A DNA stretch of 64,000 nucleotides, taken from contig NZ_CP064030.1 of NCBI RefSeq assembly GCF_016865235.1, forward strand, positions 2,046,001 to 2,110,000, in the 5' to 3' direction. The notes below the pieces were generated by a model. It did not search any database, was not told where the DNA came from, and saw only the letters and a list, made by a program, of their open reading frames with translations. The position numbers and the translations under genes were made by a program. This stretch comes from Dyella caseinilytica (GTDB taxonomy: Bacteria > Pseudomonadota > Gammaproteobacteria > Xanthomonadales > Rhodanobacteraceae). Shown in pieces: positions 27,972-35,570 of this stretch; the first letter of the stretch is position 1; the number at the start of each line of letters is the position of its first letter.

Positions 27972-29059
27972 GGCAGGCCACTGCCTGCATCGAGCAGGAA
28001 TTGCCGATAGGGCTCCAGCTTGGGTGTATGCGGATGGAAGCCCAGGCCGGGCCAGCGTTCGTGCTCTACGCCATCCAGGTCGATCGCCGCTTCATAGCGG
28101 TAAAGTTCCTGTGTGGTGATCACTTCATCACTGGCGCCGATCACTTCGGTAATGGCGGAAATAACGCGTCGCCCGTTGTTGAGACGTGCGATCTGGATGA
28201 TGAAATCGATGGCGCTGGCGATCTGCCTGCGCAAGCTGCTTTCCGTGCCCTGGAAGCCGGCGAAGCCGCACAGCATTTCCAGACGATACAAGGCATCGCG
28301 TGGTGAATTGGCGTGGATGGTCGACATCGAGCCGTCATGGCCGGTGTTCATTGCCTGCAGCATTTCCAATACTTCCGAGCCGCGCACCTCGCCGACAACG
28401 ATGCGATCCGGGCGCATGCGCAAGCTGTTGCGAACCAAGTCGCGAATGGTGACCGCGCCGTCGCCTTCGAAGCCGCCAAGGCGGCTTTCCAGTCGCACGA
28501 CATGCGGGTGATTGAGCGATAGCTCCGCCGTATCCTCGACAGTGATCACGCGCTCGGTGTGCGGTATGAAACTGGCCAGCGCGTTGAGCAGTGAGGTCTT
28601 GCCGCAGCTGGTTCCGCCGGAAATCACGATATTGCAGCGGCCCATCACCGCTGCGCGAAGCAGGGCGTGGATGGGCTTGTCGAACATCTTTCGCGCAAGC
28701 AGGTCGTCCGGTGTAAACGGGTCCTTGCGGAATTTGCGGATCGACACGCACGGGCCGGAAACCGACAGTGGCTCGATGATCGCATTCAGACGGCCGCCAT
28801 CAGGAAGGCGTGCGTCGACCATCGGATTGGATTCATCCAACCGGCGCCCGATCGGTACCAGGAAGCGCCGCACAATGCGCAGTACGTGACGGTTATCGGT
28901 AAAGCGTGCCGTGCAGTGTTCCAGCACACCGCAACGCGATACGTAAACCTCCTTGTAGCCGTTGATCAGGATATCTTCCACTTCAGGGTCGTGCAGCAGG
29001 TCATCCAGCGGGCCGAAGCCGGTCAGCTCCTTGACCAGTGCAGCAGATACTTTGCGCAT
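27968..29059 (-). CDS. cpaF: CpaF/TadA pilus motor ATPase, C-terminal part (N-terminus cut off by amber codon)
   Basis: This is the intact remainder (363 residues from an internal ATG) of the secretion ATPase of the Flp pilus. The frame continues in phase upstream to a proper start at 29329, but TAG at 29090-29092 interrupts it. The remaining chain holds the core: GFGPLDDLLHDPEVEDILING, Walker A GGTSCGKTSLL near residue 149, the Asp/Glu region VITVEDTAELSL, Walker B with RMRPDRIVVGEVRG, and the His box GHDGSMSTIHANSP. The internal ATG has only a weak upstream GAAG. Reinitiation could give a protein lacking about 90 N-terminal residues; otherwise the motor is missing. A sequencing error is also possible. 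Confidence 0.85.
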   Translation of the reverse strand: MRKVSAALVKELTGFGPLDDLLHDPEVEDILINGYKEVYVSRCGVLEHCTARFTDNRHVLRIVRRFLVPIGRRLDESNPMVDARLPDGGRLNAIIEPLSVSGPCVSIRKFRKDPFTPDDLLARKMFDKPIHALLRAAVMGRCNIVISGGTSCGKTSLLNALASFIPHTERVITVEDTAELSLNHPHVVRLESRLGGFEGDGAVTIRDLVRNSLRMRPDRIVVGEVRGSEVLEMLQAMNTGHDGSMSTIHANSPRDALYRLEMLCGFAGFQGTESSLRRQIASAIDFIIQIARLNNGRRVISAITEVIGASDEVITTQELYRYEAAIDLDGVEHERWPGLGFHPHTPKLEPYRQFLLDAGSGLP

Positions 29060-29089
29060 TTCGGCTTCGTTGATGGGAATGCGCCATTC

Positions 29090-29329
29090 CTACACGAAGT
29101 TGGCCGTTTCGATCTCGGCGTATTTGGTGATTGTGTCCTGCGACCAGGACGTAATGTCCAGGTGCTGTTCTTCGATGCGATTGAGCAAGAATTCGTGCGC
29201 GCCTGAAAGCACGTCATGAAATTGCTGGGTCTGATCGAAGGGTATGTTGCGGCGAGGGGCGGTGGCGTCGTCAATGCGGCGCAAAACGTCCGACAAGTCG
29301 CTATCGGCGTGTTTCAGGGCGTTTTCCAT
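29090..29329 (-). pseudogene. cpaF: CpaF N-terminal fragment ending at a premature amber codon
   Basis: This encodes 79 residues from an ATG with a good GGGAGAG site, overlapping the cpaE stop by 16 bases as expected for the true cpaF start. The sequence ends KYAEIETANFV, then TAG, then EWRIPINEAE in the same frame, leading straight into the ATPase. Joined, the gene would be 453 codons with the stop at codon 80, the normal length for CpaF. No frameshift is present; a single base change explains the break. Confidence 0.85.
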
Positions 29330-30594
29330 CGATGCTCTCCCTTACGGTTGAACAATCTTTTCCATCGGGACGAATCGGCACTGTCTTTCACGCCGATATG
29401 CAACTTGGCCTGCAGCGGAGCCAGTGCGCGTATGTACGCGTCATGCGGCGCCACCTGGTGCAACAGCAGACCCTGGTTGGCACTACTGCGCAGGACGCGT
29501 CCGCGATCGGGCAGGGTGGCAAGCAGTGGTAGTTCGAAGCGTTCGGCGATCTGGCGTGCGTTGATGCCACAGTCTTCGTCATGTCGGTTGATGATCAGCG
29601 ATAGGCGCTTATCTCGTGCATTGAGTTGCGCAAGCTGGCGTAGGCACAGGTCCAACGACACCATGGATGCGATGCCTTGGTCGGCGACCAGCCAAATTTC
29701 ATCGGTGGCTTGCAGCAATCCCTGCGGAAGATGCCGCAACGGCAGGCCGCCGGCGTCGCACAGCACCAGCTCGAACAGGCTCAGCAGGCGATCGATCAGT
29801 AGTGCAGCATCGGACCCGCCGGAGGATTCCTGTGTTTGCGAAAGGATCGCCAGACGGCTGGCGTGACGCGGCATCGCCGTGCGAATCAGTGTCGCATCGA
29901 TGCGCGACGCATTGCGCAGCGCATCTTCGTAATGAAAATCACCTTTCGCGCCGAGATACAGGGACGCATCACCGTGTGGCGATCCCAGGTCGAGCAGCAA
30001 GCTGTGCGGTGCGACCGTATCGCCAACCGCGTCGTTTTCGAACTTGGCGGTTGGCATGGACAGCGCACCGAGATGTGCCGCCAGTGTGCTGGTGCCGACA
30101 CCCGGACGCACGCCAAGCAGCAGCACCAATTGCCCGGGCTTACGTGATGCGGCGACGGGAGCTGCCTGCGCTGTGGCGGCATGTTCCAGCGCATGATTCA
30201 GCAAGGTGCGGATCTCGTCGTCCGACGCATCCATATCGATGAAGTCGCGTACGCCGGCGCGCAGCGCGGCGAGCACACCAGTCGCGCGATCTGCCGCTGT
30301 GGAGCCGACGCCGATCAGTGGAATATCCGGCGTCAAGGCATGGATATCGCGTGCCAGGGTGGTGGATGCATCGGCGGTTTCACAGGCGTAGTCGAGTAGC
30401 ACCATGCGATGCTCGCTGCGCAACACTGCCCAGTGTTCGGGCGTAAAGCGGCGACTATCTTCCCAATGCACGGTTGCCACATTGCGCAAACGTGCAGCAA
30501 GCCGCTGAGCGCGTTGTTCATCCATTGAGTAAAACAGCAGCTTCACGCCAAGCTCCAGCTTGCCGAAAGGAATGATGGAGGCGACCGTCTGCAT
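29314..30594 (-). CDS. cpaE: CpaE/TadZ, ParA-like pilus localisation protein
   Basis: This 426-residue protein has an N-terminal receiver-like domain (about residues 15-130, with VLLDYACE and PLIGVG strands) followed by a MinD/ParA-type ATPase fold (about 150-400). Its P-loop region reads LLLGVRPGVGTSTLAAHLG and lacks the usual deviant-Walker lysine before the final glycines. This fits atypical TadZ proteins. It is thought to set the polar or membrane site of Flp pilus assembly. A start at 30522 (MDEQRAQ) is possible. It lies 12 bases after the secretin gene. Confidence 0.88.
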   Translation of the reverse strand: MQTVASIIPFGKLELGVKLLFYSMDEQRAQRLAARLRNVATVHWEDSRRFTPEHWAVLRSEHRMVLLDYACETADASTTLARDIHALTPDIPLIGVGSTAADRATGVLAALRAGVRDFIDMDASDDEIRTLLNHALEHAATAQAAPVAASRKPGQLVLLLGVRPGVGTSTLAAHLGALSMPTAKFENDAVGDTVAPHSLLLDLGSPHGDASLYLGAKGDFHYEDALRNASRIDATLIRTAMPRHASRLAILSQTQESSGGSDAALLIDRLLSLFELVLCDAGGLPLRHLPQGLLQATDEIWLVADQGIASMVSLDLCLRQLAQLNARDKRLSLIINRHDEDCGINARQIAERFELPLLATLPDRGRVLRSSANQGLLLHQVAPHDAYIRALAPLQAKLHIGVKDSADSSRWKRLFNRKGEHRWKTP

Positions 30595-30606
30595 CTCACG
30601 GCCCCT

Positions 30607-31956
30607 CTAGCGGGAAAACCCGGGCAGTTGGTCGGAGCCGGCCGGATTGAGCAGGAACGATCCCCACACCGGCATCGCTTGCTGCTGCTCTCGCTCGCCC
30701 GGCAAAGGTAGCTTTACGCCGCGCGCCACGGCATGCACCAGGTGCGGTGTCACCATGATCACCAGCTCCTTGTCCTGCTTGCTGTACTGCATGTCACGGA
30801 AGAACGCACCGATGATCGGAATATCGCCAAGCAGCGGAATCTTGTTCATCTGGCTGGTGATGTCCTGGCTCACCAGTCCACCGATGACGAAGGTTTCGCC
30901 ATCGCCAAGTTCCACCGTGGTATCGGCGCGTCGCGTCGTAATGGCGGGCACCGAGACGCCGCTGATCACCAGCTCATTGGTGTAGTCCAGCTCGCTGGCT
31001 TCCGGCGCCACTTTCAGCGCAATGCGATCCGGCGCGAGCACGGTGGGCGTGAGGGTCAAGCCAACGCCGTAGGGCTTATAGACGATGGCGACCGTGCCCA
31101 GGCCTTGCGGTTCGGGGATGGGCAATTCACCACCTGCCAGGAAGCTGGCGCTCTGTCCCGAAAGCGCGACCAGTGTCGGTTCGGCCAGCACGCGGGCCAG
31201 ACCATCGCTTTGTAGCAGGCTCAGGTCGCCGAAAAGATTGTTCTTGTTGAAGATCAGATTGAACGCAGAGGAAATCGGCTGGGTTGCCGTAAACGTGACA
31301 CCGCCGACGGTGGAGCTGCTATTGGTGCTGCTGCTGTTCTGCGTGCTGCCGACCTGCACTGAACTCAGTGTGGTGGGCGCAAAGGTGCCGAAGGTGAAGC
31401 CGCCATTGCTCTTGATCAGATTGAGCCCGATCTCGCTCATGGCCGTCTTGTCGAACTCCACCACTTTCACGTCGACCTGTACTACCTCGCCGCTGTCGAT
31501 GGTCGACATGTCGGCGACAGCGGCTTTGGCGTCGCCTGACGTGGCGGCATTCAAGGCTTGCTGATGGTCGAGCAGGCTGGGTGCTTCGCCACGCAACAAG
31601 GCGGTGCCGTCCTGTTGGTCGACCTGGGTGCCGGCATCGTTTTCCAGTTGCGATTGGATGGCGCTGCGCACCACGACAGTCAAACGCTGTGGCTGAGACT
31701 GGCCGTGATGCCAGAGCAGCAGCACGGTTTCGCCGGCCTGCTTGCCGACCAGCAATACTTCGCCGCGACTCTTCAAGGTGACGACATCGGCAACGCCGGG
31801 ATCGGCAATGGCGATGCGTTCGAGATCCGCGGGCAGGCGCCATGGCCGTTGCTCATGCGTCTGCAGGACAACGTCCGCAGTCGCGTCGCTGGCGATGCAG
31901 GGAACCGTTATCAGTGCCAGCGCACCCAGGCAGTACAGGTAGCCGTATCGCATCAT
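30607..31956 (-). CDS. cpaC: CpaC/RcpA secretin of the Flp pilus
   Basis: This is a 449-residue outer-membrane secretin with a signal peptide (residues 1-23, ending CIASD). The N-terminal pilus/secretin domain contains IAIADPGVADVVTLKSRGEVLL, the RcpA-type motif. A BON-like linker and the C-terminal secretin domain follow (FLAGGELPIPEPQG, then TFVIGGLVSQDITSQMNKIP and LLGDIPIIGAFFR). It forms the pore through which the pilus leaves. The ATG overlaps the cpaB stop by four bases. Confidence 0.94.
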   Translation of the reverse strand: MMRYGYLYCLGALALITVPCIASDATADVVLQTHEQRPWRLPADLERIAIADPGVADVVTLKSRGEVLLVGKQAGETVLLLWHHGQSQPQRLTVVVRSAIQSQLENDAGTQVDQQDGTALLRGEAPSLLDHQQALNAATSGDAKAAVADMSTIDSGEVVQVDVKVVEFDKTAMSEIGLNLIKSNGGFTFGTFAPTTLSSVQVGSTQNSSSTNSSSTVGGVTFTATQPISSAFNLIFNKNNLFGDLSLLQSDGLARVLAEPTLVALSGQSASFLAGGELPIPEPQGLGTVAIVYKPYGVGLTLTPTVLAPDRIALKVAPEASELDYTNELVISGVSVPAITTRRADTTVELGDGETFVIGGLVSQDITSQMNKIPLLGDIPIIGAFFRDMQYSKQDKELVIMVTPHLVHAVARGVKLPLPGEREQQQAMPVWGSFLLNPAGSDQLPGFSR

Positions 31957-32957
31957 GGTGAATGGGTTCCTGTGCTGTCGCTGCGTTGTGCGCCGCGAAT
32001 GATCTCTATGCCGGAGGCGAGTTCGACGTGGCGGCCGGTGGTTGCCCGCGGCAGCGCAACGATCTGGCCGGCCAAGCCGGAGCCATCAACGCCGGCAAAG
32101 GCATCGTTCTCCGGCGAATTGAGCTGTTCATGCTGCTCGCCGGACAGGTACGCCAGCGGCGCAAGTACGACAGGTGGCTGCGGGAACAGTCGGTTGTCCG
32201 GTTGGCTGTCGTCACCGGGGTAGCGCAGTGCCAGCGTGAGCTTTCCATTTTGCGCACCCAGCAGCAGTTCATCGATATCCGCTAACGGCACCGCCAACAC
32301 GGCGGTGCGAGCCTGTTCTGCCACGTCGTTTCTGACTGTGGACTGTTCGGCCGTCGAGGTCGCAGGCTTGCCAACGGAAGCTGCGGGAACAGGAAGATTG
32401 CGATCGCCATAAGCGAGCACGCGCAGGCGTGAAAGCAGCAGTCGTGTCTGGCTCTGGTCGCGGTTCGGTCCGGGGCCGGTGTTTTGCGGACTCTTCAGGC
32501 TCAGGAACACATCAACGTAGTCGCCGGGAACGATGTGATTACCGACGGCGGCGACTTCATCCACCGGCACAGCCAGTGCGCGTTCGCCCGGTATCAGCTG
32601 CATTGCCATGCCATGTGCAAGCAAGTCGGCAGTAACCGGTGTACCTGCAGGAATCCCGACCAACGGCAAGTGCCCGGCGACCGCGTCCACATTCGTGAAG
32701 CTGCCCTGGGGTGGCTGCGCTTCGTTGGTGAGGCGCAGCGACGAAAACGAAATTGCTTGGCCCGCAGGCAGTGCATCGGCAGCGACCACGACTGGTACGC
32801 CGTTACTTTCACCAGAGGATGCGGGCGTGGTGCCAACAACTTGGGATGGTATGGCCGTGTGTTGCGTATTGTGCCGCCCCAGGCTGAGCGCCAGCACAGC
32901 CAGCACGAAGGCCAGTACTACCAGCAGGATCGCCGCGATTCGAGTAATTTTCTGCAT
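31953..32957 (-). CDS. cpaB: CpaB/RcpC pilus assembly protein
   Basis: This is a 334-residue protein with an N-terminal membrane anchor (residues 6-29) and an SAF domain starting at VPVVVAADALPAGQAISFSS (about residues 55-120). A RcpC-type region with VPVDEVAAVGNHIVPGDYVDVFLS follows. The ATG at 32957 has GGAGA eight bases upstream; the open frame reaches 33125 but would overlap tadE. It is an expected partner of the CpaC secretin in the periplasm. Confidence 0.92.
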   Translation of the reverse strand: MQKITRIAAILLVVLAFVLAVLALSLGRHNTQHTAIPSQVVGTTPASSGESNGVPVVVAADALPAGQAISFSSLRLTNEAQPPQGSFTNVDAVAGHLPLVGIPAGTPVTADLLAHGMAMQLIPGERALAVPVDEVAAVGNHIVPGDYVDVFLSLKSPQNTGPGPNRDQSQTRLLLSRLRVLAYGDRNLPVPAASVGKPATSTAEQSTVRNDVAEQARTAVLAVPLADIDELLLGAQNGKLTLALRYPGDDSQPDNRLFPQPPVVLAPLAYLSGEQHEQLNSPENDAFAGVDGSGLAGQIVALPRATTGRHVELASGIEIIRGAQRSDSTGTHSP

Positions 32958-32989
32958 GAATGCTGTCTCCGAGTCGCGGGCCTGGGCCC

Positions 32990-33508
32990 TTAATCGCCGG
33001 TAAGGTCCAATTGCACCGTGGCCGAACTGCTCATCACTGCACCCATCACCCAGCCGTACAGCGTCTTCGTGCCAGGAAGGAAGGGATAAGCGTTGTAGTT
33101 GTAGGAAGCGATCACTGTCATGCACGACATCGCCGGTGTGCTGGGGCAGGCTGCAGGTGCCGATACGGCAATCGCCGTATAGGTGCTGCTAGGTCCCGAG
33201 GGCGAGGCGCAATTCGGTGTCTGTCCGGAAAAATTCAGCAGCCACGTCATCGATTCCTCTGCCGCGTTGCAGGCATTCGTTTCGCGCTGGGCAGTGGTGC
33301 CGTAGTGCAGCGCCGCGCGGGCGCCTTCTGCTGCGGCGAGACTGAGGGTTTCTTGCGCGGCGAAGATCATGACGCCTGACAAGGTAAGCAGCAGCAGAGG
33401 TAGCACGCCGAACAGGAACACCAATGCGAACTCGATCGCCACTACGCCATGCTGCCAGCGTCGGCCGGAATGTTTCGCAAGATGATGTCGAGTTGGCGGT
33501 GAGCGCAT
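32990..33508 (-). CDS. tadE: TadE-like pseudopilin
   Basis: This is a 172-residue protein with a basic start and the TadE signature GVVAIEFALVFLFGVLPLLLL (about residues 21-41), followed by AAAEGARAALHYG. TadE proteins are pseudopilins cut by the prepilin peptidase, encoded just upstream. The globular remainder has several Cys residues (NACNA, PNCAS, PAACPS, MSCMT) that could form disulphides in the periplasm. Confidence 0.9.
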   Translation of the reverse strand: MRSPPTRHHLAKHSGRRWQHGVVAIEFALVFLFGVLPLLLLTLSGVMIFAAQETLSLAAAEGARAALHYGTTAQRETNACNAAEESMTWLLNFSGQTPNCASPSGPSSTYTAIAVSAPAACPSTPAMSCMTVIASYNYNAYPFLPGTKTLYGWVMGAVMSSSATVQLDLTGD

Positions 33509-33521
33509 GGCGATTCGATCC

Positions 33522-34034
33522 TCACCAGTACGTCAGAGATGGATTGAAAAGCGTGATCAGCGCGCCGGCTGAGAGAAAAGCAGCATAAGGTGTGCCACGG
33601 CGAATCCTTTCGCTGGTGAGTGCATGTGTGGTGCTGGCATCGAGCCATCCCTGCGTGGCATGGCGCAGCCGATAATTCGACGCTAATAGGTAGATTGCAT
33701 GGGCTCCCGCCAGCAAGCTTGCGATTACCCAAATCGGCAACAGTGCTTTGGCTCCGAGCAGGAAGCCAAGTGTGGCAAAGAGCTTGACATCGCCAGCTCC
33801 CATCCAATGAATGACATAAAACGGGAGCAGCGAAATCAAGCCCACGAGCAAGCCGATCATCGATGGCGACGGCGCCCCCGTCTGACCCTGCGCCCATTGA
33901 GCACAAAGAAGGAGAGCCCCCAAAATCAGCACGATGGCAAGCAGTGAGTTAGGCACGCGTCGTGCGGAAATGTCGCTGATCGCTATCAGTGCGCAAAAGG
34001 GCACAGCTAGTGCAAATAGGAGTGTGGGCATCAT
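33522..34034 (-). CDS. cpaA: CpaA/TadV prepilin peptidase (A24 family)
   Basis: This is a 170-residue polytopic aspartic protease. The two catalytic Asp are visible in the first cytoplasmic loop (IAISDISARRVPN) and in the GxGD motif (WMGAGDVKLFATLGF). It should cleave the Flp pilin and the TadE/TadG pseudopilins. ATG ATG at 34034 follows GGGA; a GTG at 34052 is an alternative. There is a 152-base gap from the flp gene, with an intercistronic hairpin. Confidence 0.92.
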   Translation of the reverse strand: MMPTLLFALAVPFCALIAISDISARRVPNSLLAIVLILGALLLCAQWAQGQTGAPSPSMIGLLVGLISLLPFYVIHWMGAGDVKLFATLGFLLGAKALLPIWVIASLLAGAHAIYLLASNYRLRHATQGWLDASTTHALTSERIRRGTPYAAFLSAGALITLFNPSLTYW

Positions 34035-34098
34035 TGAAGTCCCGTTCGTCACAGGTCAGGCTCAGTAATGGGTGCGCAGGGCGCATGCCTCCACAGCG

Positions 34099-34116
34099 CG
34101 CCATCCTTGAATGGCG
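34099..34116 (-). terminator. Intercistronic hairpin between flp and cpaA
   Basis: A 6-bp stem (CGCCAT and ATGGCG) with a 6-base loop lies 71 bases after the flp stop. It has no T tract. Such hairpins often limit read-through or stabilise abundant pilin mRNA; this role is inferred. Confidence 0.35.
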
Positions 34117-34186
34117 TGTTAGCTGCTAACTAAGGCCGCAATTAATTCAGTACGAGCCCAGCCAAGATTTAAGGCGAACTGCTTTC

Positions 34187-34366
34187 CTAAGTCGTGGCCG
34201 ATGTGACTGCAGTGGTGAGTGCAGTCATGATGTCGTTGTAAATCGTTTTGATGTTGGTCTGGAATACGCTAATCAGTAGAGCGGCAACAATGCACGCCAA
34301 AATGCCGTATTCAAGCGCGGTAACGCCATCTTCCTCGACGAGGAAATTGCGAATCGAAGCGTTCAT
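34187..34366 (-). CDS. flp: Flp-type IVb major pilin
   Basis: This 59-residue prepilin is encoded on the minus strand from the ATG at 34366, preceded by GGGGG. It reads MNASIRNFLVEEDG as leader and then VTALEYGILACIVAALLIS. This gives the Flp processing site (cut after Gly14), Glu at +5 and Tyr at +6, followed by one hydrophobic helix (about residues 15-35) and a short Thr-rich tail. It should be the major subunit of the pilus whose machinery follows downstream. A Cys (residue 25) in the hydrophobic helix is slightly unusual. Confidence 0.93.
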   Translation of the reverse strand: MNASIRNFLVEEDGVTALEYGILACIVAALLISVFQTNIKTIYNDIMTALTTAVTSATT

Positions 34367-34955
34367 TTGAATCCCCCTATGGGCTTAATGCCCATGAGCC
34401 ATGCCAATATGGCCAAGACACATGAAGTCACAAGACACACACTGACCGATGACCCGCGACAACGCGTCGTGGGCTGACCTTTAAAGGCCTGCGGAAATAC
34501 CTAGCGGTAGGATTCCCGCCTTTCGGATTGTTGAGGGTTATTACTGGATTCACCCAATTCAGATGCTAATCATCAACCTGTCGATGGCATGTGAAGAATT
34601 ACTTGCTGTTTTTATTAAACTTCTACGTTTCAAGAAATGGCGTTTTCAGGAAATCTTGCCGAGTTGCGTCGAAAATTTGACGCCTGAAAATACGTCTGCC
34701 GGCGATGCTTGCACGTACCATCATGTTGCTAGATAGGAAGCATTTATCGGGCCATCTCTATCCAGGTCATATTTATCGATTTAAATGCATCGGCTTGATG
34801 ATTTATTTGTTATTGCTGAGTGAATGGCGCCGGAATAATGGCGGAATTAGCCATATTTTGTCACTCGAGAAAATGAAAATTAAAATGCTTTTCGCACAAA
34901 TAGCGGGTTTCATCAGCTTCGTAGGCCATGTTGAAGGTCATGCGTGGGTCATTTT
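34367..34955. other. Gene-free, partly AT-rich region upstream of flp
   Basis: This 589-base region separates the flp start from the mocA-like stop. It should contain the tad operon promoter. A hairpin-forming dyad lies at 34489-34518. From about 34550 to 34950 the DNA is clearly richer in A and T than its surroundings. One frame (34705-35190) is open there but has no recognisable domain and overlaps the mocA-like gene, so I do not call it. Confidence 0.6.
34489..34518. promoter_or_regulatory. Dyad upstream of the Flp/Tad operon (candidate operator)
   Basis: The sequence GCGGAAATACCTA-GCGG-TAGGATTCCCGC forms an imperfect inverted repeat with a CCTA/TAGG core and a TACC-N4-GGTA sub-motif. It lies about 120-150 bases before the flp ATG. 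The spacing and symmetry suggest a binding site for a dimeric regulator, such as a LuxR-type response regulator; no such regulator gene is nearby. Confidence 0.4.
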
Positions 34956-35570
34956 TCATGACCTGGTGCTCGGCAAATTTGCCAATCGCTCGCGTGCTTT
35001 TCTCAAGTCTTCTTGTGTGTCGACGTCGATAGTGTCATTCGACGCAAAAAGCTCGACGCGCGATGTTTCCTGCTCAATGATTTTGCGCGCGCCATGTGAT
35101 CCGGAAAGCGTCATCAGCGCGGCGAAGCAATCGTGGGGAAATAGCGCGGGAGGTCCCGAAACGCCTGCATGTTCCGTTGCCAAAATGTGATCAGGCACTG
35201 CAACGTGTCGCTGAAGCATCGCCCGCAAGAACGATCCTGCGAGCAATGGTTGATCGGCCAGACAGATCAACACGGAGGACGCGTGCGGATAGGCGCGAAT
35301 CACTTCGCGCATGCCGGCGGCGAACGAGTTGCCCATGCCAAGTGCCCATTCTTCACAGCGAACCAGACTTAGCGGCAAATCGTCGAGCACTGCTTCCACC
35401 TGTTCGGCGTGAGCGCCGGTGACCGCGATGACGGGAACATCCAGTTCCAGCAGGCTTCGTGCGATGCGCCTTGCCATCGGTTCGCCAGCGATATCAGCGA
35501 GTTGTTTGGCACCACCGAAACGGCTACCTTCGCCCGCGGCGAGCAGCAGGATGACAGGCGATGTGCTCAT
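34956..35570 (-). CDS. mocA: MocA-like molybdenum cofactor cytidylyltransferase (NTP transferase)
   Basis: This is a 204-residue MobA/MocA-type nucleotidyltransferase. Motifs are the nucleotide-binding LLLAAGEGSRFGGAKQL at the N-terminus, the Mg-binding Asp region VLICLADQPLL, and the GVSGPPALFP loop. MocA enzymes add CMP to molybdopterin for xanthine-oxidase-type enzymes. The gene overlaps xdhC by four bases, and the molybdenum hydroxylase operon is divergent from the pair, which strongly favours MocA over a sugar or GMP role. Confidence 0.85.
   Translation of the reverse strand: MSTSPVILLLAAGEGSRFGGAKQLADIAGEPMARRIARSLLELDVPVIAVTGAHAEQVEAVLDDLPLSLVRCEEWALGMGNSFAAGMREVIRAYPHASSVLICLADQPLLAGSFLRAMLQRHVAVPDHILATEHAGVSGPPALFPHDCFAALMTLSGSHGARKIIEQETSRVELFASNDTIDVDTQEDLRKARERLANLPSTRS

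Noticed and set aside
34705..35190. Open frame of 161 codons on the plus strand
   Set aside because: It has no domain, covers AT-rich intergenic DNA and then lies antisense to the clear mocA-like gene, with no convincing ribosome site.
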